64,000 nt of DNA, taken from contig NZ_KI912270.1 of assembly GCF_000243415.2 (NCBI RefSeq), forward strand, positions 3,782,001 to 3,846,000, in the 5' to 3' direction. This DNA comes from Mycolicibacterium tusciae JS617. Lineage in GTDB: Bacteria > Actinomycetota > Actinomycetes > Mycobacteriales > Mycobacteriaceae. A program made the translations under genes and the position numbers. The notes under the pieces were generated by a model, which had not been told where the DNA came from, searched no databases, and saw only the letters and a program-made list of their open reading frames with translations. Positions 17,197-26,561 of this stretch are shown piece after piece. How positions within the stretch are numbered: position 1 is the stretch's first letter; each line of letters opens with the position of its first letter.

Positions 17197-18051
17197 CTAT
17201 ACAGGCGCGCCGGCAGCACGCAATGCCGCGCGCGTGCGTGCGACGATCGAGACGGGCCGATAGCGCAACATGCCAGCGCTGACGCGCACAATTCGCCAGC
17301 CAAGGGCCTCGAGTTCGGCCTGTCGGTCCACGTCACGATCCCTGATCGCCGGATCGGTCCAGTGTTGCCTGCCGTCGTACTCGACTCCGACCTTCCAGTC
17401 GTTCCAACCCATATCGATACGGCCGACGTGCTCCGCGTATCGATTGAACACGTCGATCTGCGTTTGTCGCGGTCGCAAGCCGGCGTCTGTGAGCACAAGG
17501 CGAGTGCGTGACTCCTGCGGCGACTCTGCGCCGGCGTCTGACAGCTCGACGGCTTCGCGGGCCTGAACAATGCCGCGCGCTCCGCGATGGCGATCGATCA
17601 AAACAGTGATGTCGGTCGGCTTCAGCGAAGTGGCCTGCATCAAGGCGTCGATGCGTACGACTGCCAGTGTGCGACCGTACCGGCGTCCGAGGTCGAAGGC
17701 CGTCCTAGCCGGAGTGGTAATTGGGATGCTGCCGATTGATTGCACTTCATCGGGTGTCAATGCGTCGTTAATGAGCACAATGCCGTTGGTCTTGTGCTGA
17801 CTGCGCTGATTGAGTTCAGCAGGCAATCGCGAATCGATCCAAAGAGATCCGTGCAACGCCGCGGCCGAGATGCCGGCGACCGTCGCACGCCGCCCGGACC
17901 ATAGCCACGCTGCCTTGGCCCGCTGCTTGGGTGTCAGGTCTTGGCCGCGCGGCACATAGACGTTGCGGTAGACGGCGTCATACCGAGTGGTGAGCTGGTA
18001 TCGGTTGACGAAGCCAGCTGCCAGAGCCTCACTGCCAATGAACGGATCCAC
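17197..18051 (-). CDS. DUF559 / AbiEi-like protein with VSR-type nuclease fold
   Basis: From GTG 18051 the protein is 284 residues. The N-terminal part (IGSEALAAGFVNRYQL..YRNVYVPRG) resembles the winged-helix AbiEi-antitoxin-like domain. The C-terminal part has the DUF559 nuclease-like signature: ESRTR, then VGVEYDGRQHW, then RQAELEALGWRIVRV, related in fold to very-short-patch-repair endonucleases. A longer frame reaches 18129 but its first codons lie inside the 62-bp repeat, so I prefer 18051 even though no ribosome site is visible. The gene is framed by identical 62-bp repeats. Such proteins are common and often multi-copy in mycobacteria; their function is not established. Confidence 0.8.
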   Translation of the reverse strand: MDPFIGSEALAAGFVNRYQLTTRYDAVYRNVYVPRGQDLTPKQRAKAAWLWSGRRATVAGISAAALHGSLWIDSRLPAELNQRSQHKTNGIVLINDALTPDEVQSIGSIPITTPARTAFDLGRRYGRTLAVVRIDALMQATSLKPTDITVLIDRHRGARGIVQAREAVELSDAGAESPQESRTRLVLTDAGLRPRQTQIDVFNRYAEHVGRIDMGWNDWKVGVEYDGRQHWTDPAIRDRDVDRQAELEALGWRIVRVSAGMLRYRPVSIVARTRAALRAAGAPV

Positions 18052-18086
18052 ATCGATACGACGGCGTGGATCGCGCTGTGGTTCCC

Positions 18087-18148
18087 GCGCGAAACTGAAC
18101 TTGCGCTCGACTTTTCGCCGAAACTTCACACATAAGTTCAGTTTCGGC
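18087..18148. repeat. 62-bp repeat, copy 2 (upstream of DUF559 gene)
   Basis: Perfect copy of 17133-17194 in the same orientation, with the same two alternative hairpins (13-bp arms 18090-18102 and 18134-18146). It lies 35 bp upstream of the chosen DUF559 start and 6 bp from the stop codon of the FKBP gene. Recombination between the copies would delete 954 bp including the whole DUF559 gene. Confidence 0.97.
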
Positions 18149-18154
18149 GATGTA

Positions 18155-18538
18155 CTACTTGGTGCCCAGCAGGTCGATGACGAAGACCAGCGTTTTGCCC
18201 GACAGTCGGTGACCGCCGCCCGCGGGGCCGTAGGCCTGCGCCGGCGGGATGACGAGCTGACGCCTGCCGCCCACCTTCATGCCGGGGATGCCGTCCTGCC
18301 ACCCCTGGATCAGACCGCGCAGCGGGAATTCGATCGACTCGTTGCGCGACCACGAACTGTCGAACTCCTCGCCGGTGTCGAACTCGACGCCGACGTAGTG
18401 CACCTCGACAGTGCCGCCGGGCACCGCCTCTGCACCCTCGCCGACCACCAGGTCCTCGATGACCAGTTCGGCAGGCGGGGGGCCATCGATGAATTCGATC
18501 TCGGGCTTCTGTCCTGAAGTGGAAGTCACCGTACTCAC
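18155..18538 (-). CDS. FKBP-type peptidyl-prolyl cis-trans isomerase
   Basis: This is a single FKBP domain of about 127 residues. Visible family residues include VHYVGVEFDTGEEFDSSW, GLIQGWQDGIPGMKVGGRR, the IPP...AYG loop and the final LVFVIDLL strand. These form the active-site pocket that catalyses proline isomerisation during folding. No signal peptide is visible, so it is cytoplasmic. Two in-frame GTG codons (18538 and 18529) are possible starts; I list the first. It is transcribed away from the DUF2630 gene with about 20 bp between the starts. Confidence 0.9.
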   Translation of the reverse strand: MSTVTSTSGQKPEIEFIDGPPPAELVIEDLVVGEGAEAVPGGTVEVHYVGVEFDTGEEFDSSWSRNESIEFPLRGLIQGWQDGIPGMKVGGRRQLVIPPAQAYGPAGGGHRLSGKTLVFVIDLLGTK

Positions 18539-18560
18539 GGTAGTCGGGCACACTGAACCC

Positions 18561-18809
18561 ATGGCGAAGGACCAAGACATTCTCAATCAGGTCAACGAAC
18601 TGGTCGACGAGGAGAAAAAGCTGCGGGCGCAGCTGCAGCACCGCGAGATCGACGAGTCCGAGGAGCATCAGCGCCTCCGTGCCGTCGAGGTCCAGTTGGA
18701 CCAGTGCTGGGATCTGCTGCGTCAGCGTCGGGCGCTTCGTGAGACCGGCGGCGATCCGGGGACGGCAAGTGTGCGTCCGCCCGACGAGGTCGAGGGCTAC
18801 CTCAACTGA
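18561..18809 (+). CDS. DUF2630 family small helical protein (Rv0898c-like)
   Basis: The 82-residue protein is highly charged and helical (DILNQVNELVDEEKKLRAQL, then HREIDESEEHQRLRAVEVQ), typical of DUF2630, with a short disordered C-terminus. Function is unknown. It occupies the place of M. tuberculosis Rv0898c next to the Rv0897c-like oxidoreductase. The start ATG 18561 is well defined because the frame upstream belongs to the divergent gene. Its stop overlaps the proposed CTG start of the next gene (CTGA). Confidence 0.88.
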   Translation: MAKDQDILNQVNELVDEEKKLRAQLQHREIDESEEHQRLRAVEVQLDQCWDLLRQRRALRETGGDPGTASVRPPDEVEGYLN

Positions 18810-20374
18810 GCTCGGCCTATGACACCGGAGCCGCCCGGTCGGCGACATACGATGTCGTCATCGTCGGCGGCGGACACAACGGGCTGGTGGCTGCCGCCTA
18901 CCTGGCTCGCGCGGGCCGCCGCGTGCAGGTGCTGGAACGCCTCGACCACGTCGGCGGTGCGGCGGTGTCCGCGCACGCTTTCGACGGTGTCGACGCGCGG
19001 TTGTCCCGTTACTCGTATCTGGTGAGCTTGCTGCCCCGCCCCATCGTCGAGGATCTGGGCGCCCGGGTACGGCTGGTGCGCCGGCGCCACTCGTCCTACA
19101 CCCCCGACCCGACGGCAGGTGGCCGCACCGGGCTGCTGATCGGCCCGTCGTCGACGTTCGGCGCGATCGGGGCGGGTGCCGACGAGGTGGGCTTCGACGA
19201 GTTCTACCGGCGCGCTCGCGCGCTGACGTCGCGGATGTGGCCGACGCTGCTTCGGCCGCTGTCCACCCGCGACGAGGCACGCAAGCACGTGGGCGACGAC
19301 GCCGCATGGCACCTGATGATCGACGAGCCGATCGGGCACGCCATCACCGACGCCGTGTCGAACGACCTCGTGCGCGGAGTGATGGCCACCGATGCGTTGA
19401 TCGGCACGTTCGCGCGCGTCGACGATCCCTCGCTGACGCAGAACATCTGCTTCCTGTACCACCTGCTCGGCGGCGGCACCGGCGACTGGGACGTCCCGAT
19501 CGGCGGCATGGGTGCGGTCAGTGGCGCGCTGGCGGCCGCCGCCACCAGCCATGGCGCCGAACTCCTCTGCGGTGCAGAGGTTTACGCCATCGATCCCGAC
19601 GGAGAGGTGCGCTACCACCGCGACGGAAAGGACCACCGCGTACACGCCGGGCAGGTACTGGCGAACGTGACTCCGACCGTGCTTGCCGCACTGCTCGGCG
19701 AACCGACGCCCGACCAGGCGCCCGGCGCGCAGGTGAAGGTGAACCTTATGCTGCGCAGGCTGCCGCGGCTGCATGACCAGACCGTTTCATCGGAGCAGGC
19801 GTTCGGCGGGACGTTTCACATCAACGAGACCTACCGCCAACTCGACACCGCATACACACGCGCTGACCATGGCGTGGTTCCCGATCCACTGCCGTGCGAA
19901 ATCTATTGTCACTCGCTGACCGATCCGACCATCCTGTCTGACGACTTGCGCGCCTCCGGTGCGCAGACGCTGACGGTCTTCGGCCTGCACACACCACATT
20001 CGTTGATCGTCGCCCGCGATCCCGACCGGATGCGAGATGCGTTGACGTCGGCGGTGCTCAAGTCACTGAACTCGGTTCTGGCCGAACCTATTCAGGATGT
20101 GCTGATGCAGGATGCGGCGGGCCGGCTGTGTATCGAGGCGAAGACGACCGCCGATCTGGAGCACTCGCTGGGCATGACGGCGGGCAACATCTTCCACGGT
20201 GCGCTGTCGTGGCCCTTCGCCGAGGAAGACGAGCCGCTGGACACGCCCGCGCAACGCTGGGGTGTGGCAACCGCTCATGATCGGATTCTGTTGTGCGGCT
20301 CGGGATCACGCCGAGGAGGCGCGGTCTCGGGTATCGGCGGGCACAATGCCGCAATGGCGGTACTTGAGAGCTAA
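18806..20374 (+). CDS. phytoene-dehydrogenase-like FAD oxidoreductase (Rv0897c-like), apparent CTG start
   Basis: The FAD-binding motif VVIVGGGHNGLVAAAYLARAG opens the protein, as in CrtI/RETSAT-type dehydrogenases, and the C-terminus has the matching second FAD motif (LLCGSGSRRGGAVSGIGGHN). From the stop codon at 18740-18742 to this motif there is no ATG, GTG or TTG in frame; the next such codon (GTG 18887) would remove GGGHNG. CTG 18806 is the only NTG codon in frame, with GAGGG at 18792-18796 nine bases upstream and a CTGA overlap with the DUF2630 stop. I therefore place the start there (522 residues). A small sequencing error is the alternative. The substrate is unknown. Confidence 0.82.
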   Translation: MSSAYDTGAARSATYDVVIVGGGHNGLVAAAYLARAGRRVQVLERLDHVGGAAVSAHAFDGVDARLSRYSYLVSLLPRPIVEDLGARVRLVRRRHSSYTPDPTAGGRTGLLIGPSSTFGAIGAGADEVGFDEFYRRARALTSRMWPTLLRPLSTRDEARKHVGDDAAWHLMIDEPIGHAITDAVSNDLVRGVMATDALIGTFARVDDPSLTQNICFLYHLLGGGTGDWDVPIGGMGAVSGALAAAATSHGAELLCGAEVYAIDPDGEVRYHRDGKDHRVHAGQVLANVTPTVLAALLGEPTPDQAPGAQVKVNLMLRRLPRLHDQTVSSEQAFGGTFHINETYRQLDTAYTRADHGVVPDPLPCEIYCHSLTDPTILSDDLRASGAQTLTVFGLHTPHSLIVARDPDRMRDALTSAVLKSLNSVLAEPIQDVLMQDAAGRLCIEAKTTADLEHSLGMTAGNIFHGALSWPFAEEDEPLDTPAQRWGVATAHDRILLCGSGSRRGGAVSGIGGHNAAMAVLES

Positions 20375-20397
20375 CCGGCGGTACTTGAGAGCTAACC
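20356..20397. repeat. 21-bp tandem duplication at a convergent gene junction
   Basis: Bases 20356-20376 and 20377-20397 are identical 21-bp copies (ggcggtacttgagagctaac plus c). The plus-strand oxidoreductase ends in copy 1 (TAA 20372-20374) and the minus-strand MarR gene ends in copy 2 (cta 20392-20394). The duplication therefore gives each convergent gene its own stop. Confidence 0.95.
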
Positions 20398-20811
20398 GGC
20401 GGCAACCCGGTCGAGGATCGCCATCAGCGACTTGAGTTCGGTGTCGTCGAGTGCCGCCAGAGCATCGGGTGCCGGGTCGGTTATCCCGTCGATCTCGCGA
20501 ACCATCGTTCGGCCGGCTTCGGTGAGCGAGACGATCTTGCACCGTCGATTCGTCGGGTCGATCTCGCGCACCACCAGCCCGCGGGCTTCGAGATCGTTGA
20601 CCGCTACCGTCGCCGCAGGCGCGTCGATCGTGGCCGCATGCGCCAACTCCTTGACCGACATCGGTTTCCGGCTCAGCCGCTTGAGGATGCGAATCCTGCT
20701 GAACGGCAGGCCTGATCGTTCGGTCACGGCGCGCTTCCAGGAGTCGCGGTTGTCGATCACCACGGCGGCCATGATGCGCCAGACCTCGTCGGCCAGCGGG
20801 TTAGGAGACAT
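20392..20811 (-). CDS. MarR family transcriptional regulator
   Basis: The 139-residue protein has a winged helix-turn-helix: KRLSRKPMSVKELAHAATIDAPAATVAVNDLEARG, followed by a wing with DPTNRR, the typical MarR layout. Its start lies 11 bp inside the end of the upstream efflux gene, so both are translated from one message, a common set-up for a repressor controlling its own drug transporter. Two CAACTRTTG palindromes just upstream of the transporter are candidate operators. The ligand is unknown. Confidence 0.9.
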   Translation of the reverse strand: MSPNPLADEVWRIMAAVVIDNRDSWKRAVTERSGLPFSRIRILKRLSRKPMSVKELAHAATIDAPAATVAVNDLEARGLVVREIDPTNRRCKIVSLTEAGRTMVREIDGITDPAPDALAALDDTELKSLMAILDRVAAG

Positions 20812-22261
20812 CCACGATCTCCCTCTGCGTTGCCGGTCCGGCGATCAACGGCGCGAGACGTTCAGCCGAGCGCAGCGCACGTGGCGACGTCGAGTAGAAA
20901 CCCAGGACGAAGATCGTCACGCCGAGTGCGGCGCCGACGAACCACAGCGGGCGAGCCGCCACGGCGAAATCCGTACCCATCGTGGCAAGTGCGGATCCCG
21001 CGACCGAACCACACAGCGCGACACCGAGACTCACGCCGATCTGCCTGCTGGTCGACGCGACCGCCGATGCCGCCCCGGCCCGATCGGTGGGCATACCACT
21101 GACCGCTGCGGTGGTGATCGGCGCGTTGACCATCGAGAAGCCGATGCCGAACACCGCGAAGATCACTAGCAGCTGCCATACCGGCGTCGTCGCGTTCAGC
21201 TGGCTGAGCAGCAGCGTCGCCACGGTGATCAGACTTCCGGCGATCAGCAGTGACGGTCTGCTGCCCCAGCGCCCGACCATCCGGCCGGACAGCGGCGAGA
21301 ACACCAGCGCGCCGATGGCTACCGGCAGATAGATCAGCCCGGTGTTCAGGGCCGAGAAGCCGCGCTCGTCCTGCAGGTACAGCGACATCATGAACAGGAA
21401 GGCCCCCCAAGCGGCGAACGCGCACACCGCGATCACGGTCGCGGACGCGAAAGGGATGCTGCGGAAGAATCGGAGATCGATGAACGGGTCGTGGCGTCGC
21501 GACTCGTATGCCAGGAACCCGACGAAGGCCACCACCGCGACCACGCCGCAGGCGATGGTGCGAACGTCACCCCAGCCCAGACCGGGACCTTCGATGAGCA
21601 CGAAGACGATGCCGAACAGGAATGCCATGCCGAGGCCCTGCCCGATCGGGTCGACGTCGCGCATCGTCACCGACTTGGACTCGGGCACGAAAATCGCGGT
21701 GAGCAGAATGGCCAGCGCGCATATCGGCAGGTTGATCCAGAACACCGAGCGCCAGTCGGCGAACTCGATGAGCGCTCCGCCGACGATCGGGCCGAGGGCC
21801 ATCGAGATGCCGACGACGCCACCCCAGATACCGATCGCGCGGGCGCGCTCTACGCGGCCGGTGAACACCTGGGTGATGATCGACATCGCCACCGGATTCA
21901 TCATCGAACCGCCGATGGCCTGCAGGAACCGTGCGGCGATCAGCGTCTCGATGTTCGGCGCGAGGCTGCACATCAGCGAGCCGACCGCGAACACCGACAG
22001 GCCGAGCTGGAATGTGCGCCTGCGGCCGAACCTGTCGGCCGCCGCACCCGCGAGCAGCAGCAGCGACGCCAGCACCAGCGTGTAGATGTCGATGACCCAC
22101 TGCAGCTGCGACGCCGACGCGCCGAGGTCGGCCCGGATGTTGGGGATGGCGACGTTGACGATCGTCGCGTCCATCGACACGATCAGCAAACTCAGGCAGC
22201 AGGACACCAAAATGATGGCCTTGCGCCGGCTGCTCATAGACCGGACGACAGTTTCATTCAC
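20801..22261 (-). CDS. MFS multidrug efflux transporter, 14-helix DHA2 (EmrB/QacA) type
   Basis: The 486-residue protein is a multi-spanning membrane protein. It has the DHA2 motif [17 protein letters not shown] in helix 1, motif A ([11 protein letters not shown]) after helix 2 and a motif-C-like [19 protein letters not shown] in helix 5. It should export hydrophobic compounds by proton antiport. Start GTG 22261 is listed; ATG 22237 (MSSRRK) is an alternative, and no good ribosome site supports either. It overlaps the downstream MarR gene by 11 bp. The upstream gap contains paired palindromes. Confidence 0.9.
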   Translation of the reverse strand: MNETVVRSMSSRRKAIILVSCCLSLLIVSMDATIVNVAIPNIRADLGASASQLQWVIDIYTLVLASLLLLAGAAADRFGRRRTFQLGLSVFAVGSLMCSLAPNIETLIAARFLQAIGGSMMNPVAMSIITQVFTGRVERARAIGIWGGVVGISMALGPIVGGALIEFADWRSVFWINLPICALAILLTAIFVPESKSVTMRDVDPIGQGLGMAFLFGIVFVLIEGPGLGWGDVRTIACGVVAVVAFVGFLAYESRRHDPFIDLRFFRSIPFASATVIAVCAFAAWGAFLFMMSLYLQDERGFSALNTGLIYLPVAIGALVFSPLSGRMVGRWGSRPSLLIAGSLITVATLLLSQLNATTPVWQLLVIFAVFGIGFSMVNAPITTAAVSGMPTDRAGAASAVASTSRQIGVSLGVALCGSVAGSALATMGTDFAVAARPLWFVGAALGVTIFVLGFYSTSPRALRSAERLAPLIAGPATQREIVDVS

Positions 22262-22288
22262 ACAACTATTGTGAAACTACAACTGTTG
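22261..22288. promoter_or_regulatory. candidate MarR operator: two CAACTRTTG palindromes
   Basis: CAACTATTG at 22263-22271 sits within the longer palindrome CACAA-cta-TTGTG (22261-22273). CAACTGTTG follows at 22280-22288, centre-to-centre 17 bp. They abut the start codon of the efflux gene whose operon also encodes a MarR repressor. Binding is inferred from position and symmetry only. Confidence 0.5.
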
Positions 22289-22335
22289 AGAATGCAAGCC
22301 CCATCGCGAGTGAAATGGCTCGCAGTGAAATGCGC

Positions 22336-23631
<1,296 letters not shown>

Positions 23632-23724
23632 GGGGATCCCTTCTAGGTTGCAAGGAATGCGGAGTATGTCCCTCAAAAGGTAGTCCCATTGGCGCAATCC
23701 CGCCCGAGGGGGGTTGCCAGATGG

Positions 23725-24375
23725 TCACACCGACTGTCGATTACCTGCGGTGAGGCCGCTGAACTCGGCGAACGTGCGCCGCAGACGATCGGCCACGTCG
23801 TCGATGCTCAGCTGCGACCAGTCGCGGGTGCCGGTGGCCAGGTCGGTGAGCGCCGTCATCAGCATCGAACCCCAGACGGCCGAAACCAGCCGCGGTGCAT
23901 GATCGTCGACGCCCGCTCCCAACCGCCTGGCAATCTCGGTTTCGACGGGGTTGGCGCGGTATTCCAGCGCTGCCTGCCGCAAGGCGGGCGACGACAAAAT
24001 GATCCGCACAATGCGCATCACCCGGTCCGCCGACAGCTGCCCTGCCGGGGCGACCTTGGCCGCATCGGCCATCGCGAGATAGGCCGTCAGCAACGCCTCG
24101 AAATGGTTGAGGTCGTGCGGCTGCCGGGCCAGCTCGACGGCCGTCGTGTCCAGCACTTCGTCGATCAGGGCCAGTGCGATGGCGTCCTTGGTGGCGAAGT
24201 ACCGACTGAACGTCCGGGGCGACACATCGGCGACCGCGGCGATCTGGTCGACGGTGGTGCGGTCGAATCCCTGGCGTTCGCAAAGATCGACCGCGGCGTC
24301 GATGAGGGTGGCACGCGTCCGTTGCTTCTTTCGTTCCCGCAGGCCGAGGTTTGCCTCCCCGGTGAGATCAGACAC
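23725..24375 (-). CDS. TetR family transcriptional regulator
   Basis: The 216-residue protein has the N-terminal helix-turn-helix: RATLIDAAVDLCERQG, then TTVDQIAAVADVSPRTFSRYF and the following AxKDAI, a canonical TetR domain at about residues 18-65. The C-terminal ligand domain includes an 'MRIVRIILSSPALRQA' helix, as in the MftR-like TetR_C group. Start GTG 24375 (VSDLTGEANLGLRERKK). It is 68 bp downstream of an MFS transporter on the same strand, so it may regulate that gene or the pdxH-MFS-tetR unit. Its ligand is unknown. Confidence 0.9.
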   Translation of the reverse strand: MSDLTGEANLGLRERKKQRTRATLIDAAVDLCERQGFDRTTVDQIAAVADVSPRTFSRYFATKDAIALALIDEVLDTTAVELARQPHDLNHFEALLTAYLAMADAAKVAPAGQLSADRVMRIVRIILSSPALRQAALEYRANPVETEIARRLGAGVDDHAPRLVSAVWGSMLMTALTDLATGTRDWSQLSIDDVADRLRRTFAEFSGLTAGNRQSV

Positions 24376-24443
24376 GGATCGGATGCTAGCCAGGCAAGGT
24401 AAGAGCCCGCTGAGAAATGTGGCACCGACCGACAATTGACCCC

Positions 24444-25724
24444 CTAGGTCACACGGCCGTCGCCGGCCACGCGGTAACGGATGAAGGCGGGTACCAACAC
24501 CGTGCAGGCCGCCATGCCGATCACCACCAGAACTCCACCTCCGGCCGCCGCCACCGTGGTCCCGACGGCAGCGGCGGTTGCCCCGTGCACGGCATCCGCT
24601 AAGCGCGGGCCCCCCGCAACCACCACCGTGAACACCCCCTGCAGCCTGCCGCGGACCTCGTCGGTCGCCGCCAACTGCAGGATCGTGTTTCGGAATACCG
24701 ACGACACCATGTCGGCCGCGCCGCCAACAGCCAGGAACGTCAACGCAATCCACAAAAAAGGTCCGGTCGCCCCGTTGGCGAAACTGGCTGCGACGCCGAA
24801 GCCGATCATCGCGAGCCCCCACACCACGATCGCGAGCACCACCGCCAGCCCCTGCCGACGGATGCGGGGCAGCCAACCGGAGAACAAGCCACCCGCCACA
24901 GCGCCAACGGCCATCGCCGACGCCAGCAGCGCCATGGTGGTACCGCCCTCGACCGGTCCACCGAAGCTCTCGTGAGCCATTTGCGGGAACAGTGCCCGCG
25001 GCATGCCGAGGATCATCGCGATCAGGTCGACGACGAATGACATCAGCACGACCTGGTTGCCGGCCAGGTAGCGAAAGCCATCGAGGACGGCCGCGAAGCC
25101 CCACCTGCTGCGTACCGCCTCCATGACTGCCGCCGGGATGGGCGCCAGGCGGAACGTCGCCCATATCGGCGCAATGCACAAGATCGCGTCGATTAGATAA
25201 AGCGTGGACAGGTCGACCCATCGCAGCAGCACTCCCGCCAGCAGCGGACCAACGATCGCTCCGAACTGCATCACCGTGATGTTCAGTGAATTGGCTGCGG
25301 CGACCTGGTCCGGTGGCAGCATGCGCGGGATCGCGGCAGAGCGGGTCGGCTGGTTGATTGCAAAAAAGGCCTGCTGCACCGACAACAGGCACAGCACCAC
25401 CCACACGTTGTTGAGCTCCAGCGCGGCTTGCACCCACAGCAGCACCGACGCCAGAGCCAGTCCGACAGACGCGATGATCAACAGCAGGCGACGGTCCATC
25501 GCATCGGCCCACGCGCCGCCCCACAGGCCGAACACGATCAGCGGCACGAGCGCGAACAGTCCGGACAGACCGACGTACGCCGAATTTTGGGTGAGCGCGT
25601 ACAGCTGAACCGGCACCGCGAAGATCGTCAGGTTGGCGCCGATGACGGTGACGATGCCCGCCAGCCACAGCCGCCGGAAGTCCGGGACGCGAAGGGGTGT
25701 GGTGTCGGCGAAGAATCGCCGCAC
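24444..25724 (-). CDS. MFS transporter, DHA3 (EntS-like) type
   Basis: The 426-residue protein has about twelve membrane helices. The N-terminus TPLRVPDFRRLWLAGIVTVIG is typical of the DHA3/EntS-like exporters, and WGGAWADAMDRRLLL resembles motif A. NQPTRSAAIPRMLPPDQVAAAN is another conserved segment of this group. Start GTG 25724 immediately follows the stop codon of pdxH, so the two are surely cotranscribed. Related mycobacterial proteins include siderophore or drug exporters; the substrate here is not evident. Confidence 0.88.
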   Translation of the reverse strand: MRRFFADTTPLRVPDFRRLWLAGIVTVIGANLTIFAVPVQLYALTQNSAYVGLSGLFALVPLIVFGLWGGAWADAMDRRLLLIIASVGLALASVLLWVQAALELNNVWVVLCLLSVQQAFFAINQPTRSAAIPRMLPPDQVAAANSLNITVMQFGAIVGPLLAGVLLRWVDLSTLYLIDAILCIAPIWATFRLAPIPAAVMEAVRSRWGFAAVLDGFRYLAGNQVVLMSFVVDLIAMILGMPRALFPQMAHESFGGPVEGGTTMALLASAMAVGAVAGGLFSGWLPRIRRQGLAVVLAIVVWGLAMIGFGVAASFANGATGPFLWIALTFLAVGGAADMVSSVFRNTILQLAATDEVRGRLQGVFTVVVAGGPRLADAVHGATAAAVGTTVAAAGGGVLVVIGMAACTVLVPAFIRYRVAGDGRVT

Positions 25725-26477
25725 TCAGGGCTGCAATCGCTCGATACGGCTGGTGTGCATCGTCACCGGCAGCTCCGGATCGGTGACGACACGAATCCTG
25801 TTGTGCACCCGGTTCTCCCGGCCCTGCCAGAATTCGACGACCTCGGGCGCGATGAGATACCCGCCCCAATTCGGCGGCACCGGGACTTCGTCGAGTTCGG
25901 CGAATCGCTGTGTCACACCGGCCAACTGCTCGAGCAGCGCAGCGCGCGAGCCAATCGGTTGGGACTGATGTGACGCCCACGCGCCCAGTTGCGAACCACG
26001 CGGGCGTTTTGACCAGTAGTCGGCGGTCTGCTCGGCGGACACCTTGGTGACCAGGCCCCGGACGTGGACCTGGCGGCCGAGCAGGTACCAGGGGAACGTC
26101 GCCGACGCGTAAGGCATCGCGGCGAGGTCCTCACCCTTGGCGGAGTCGTAGTTGGTGAAGAAGGTGATGCCGTCGTCGTCCACGCTTTTACAGAGCACCG
26201 AGCGGGTCGACGGGCGGCCGCGTGCGTCGGCGGTGCCCACCACCATCGCGTTGGGTTCGGCCACCCCTGCGCGCTCGGCATCGGCTAACCACCTGTGCAG
26301 CAGCGCAACCCAGCCGTCCGCGAGCCAGTCGGCATCGAGGTCGCCGCTGCCGTCCTTCTCCACCGAGCCGTACTCGACCCGCATTCTCGCCAGATGGTCG
26401 TCGTCGCGCTCAATAATTCCCCGGTCGTCCCCTGCACTCCGCGCGGGGCCCCCCCGCTCCTGCCCTCCGGATGCCAC
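25725..26477 (-). CDS. pdxH: pyridoxamine 5'-phosphate oxidase family protein (PdxH)
   Basis: The sequence follows the PdxH pattern: [52 protein letters not shown], a central [14 protein letters not shown] segment and the C-terminal [17 protein letters not shown]. These bind FMN and pyridoxal phosphate for the last step of vitamin B6 salvage. The start is uncertain: GTG 26477 gives 250 residues with an extra N-terminal stretch, ATG 26384 gives 219 and begins inside the usual LARMRxEYG helix. The longer form is listed because that helix should be complete. It is divergent from citA. Confidence 0.9.
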   Translation of the reverse strand: MASGGQERGGPARSAGDDRGIIERDDDHLARMRVEYGSVEKDGSGDLDADWLADGWVALLHRWLADAERAGVAEPNAMVVGTADARGRPSTRSVLCKSVDDDGITFFTNYDSAKGEDLAAMPYASATFPWYLLGRQVHVRGLVTKVSAEQTADYWSKRPRGSQLGAWASHQSQPIGSRAALLEQLAGVTQRFAELDEVPVPPNWGGYLIAPEVVEFWQGRENRVHNRIRVVTDPELPVTMHTSRIERLQP

Positions 26478-26561
26478 GCGATCACGCTACGCCTCGGCTG
26501 TTCGCCGAGGACTTACCGACCGGCAGTGAAGGACGCGGGGCCGGGTGCGAGAATTTGCCCC

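Noticed and set aside
17133..18148. The 62-bp repeats as ends of an insertion sequence or prophage attachment sites
   Set aside because: They are direct rather than inverted, no transposase or integrase is present, and there is no tRNA or target duplication beyond the repeat itself.
23725..25980. A single 751-residue minus-strand frame covering TetR and the MFS region
   Set aside because: Only the last 216 codons are TetR-like. The rest is the wrong frame of the MFS and pdxH genes, rich in Arg/Gly/Ala with no domain. The TetR start is GTG 24375.
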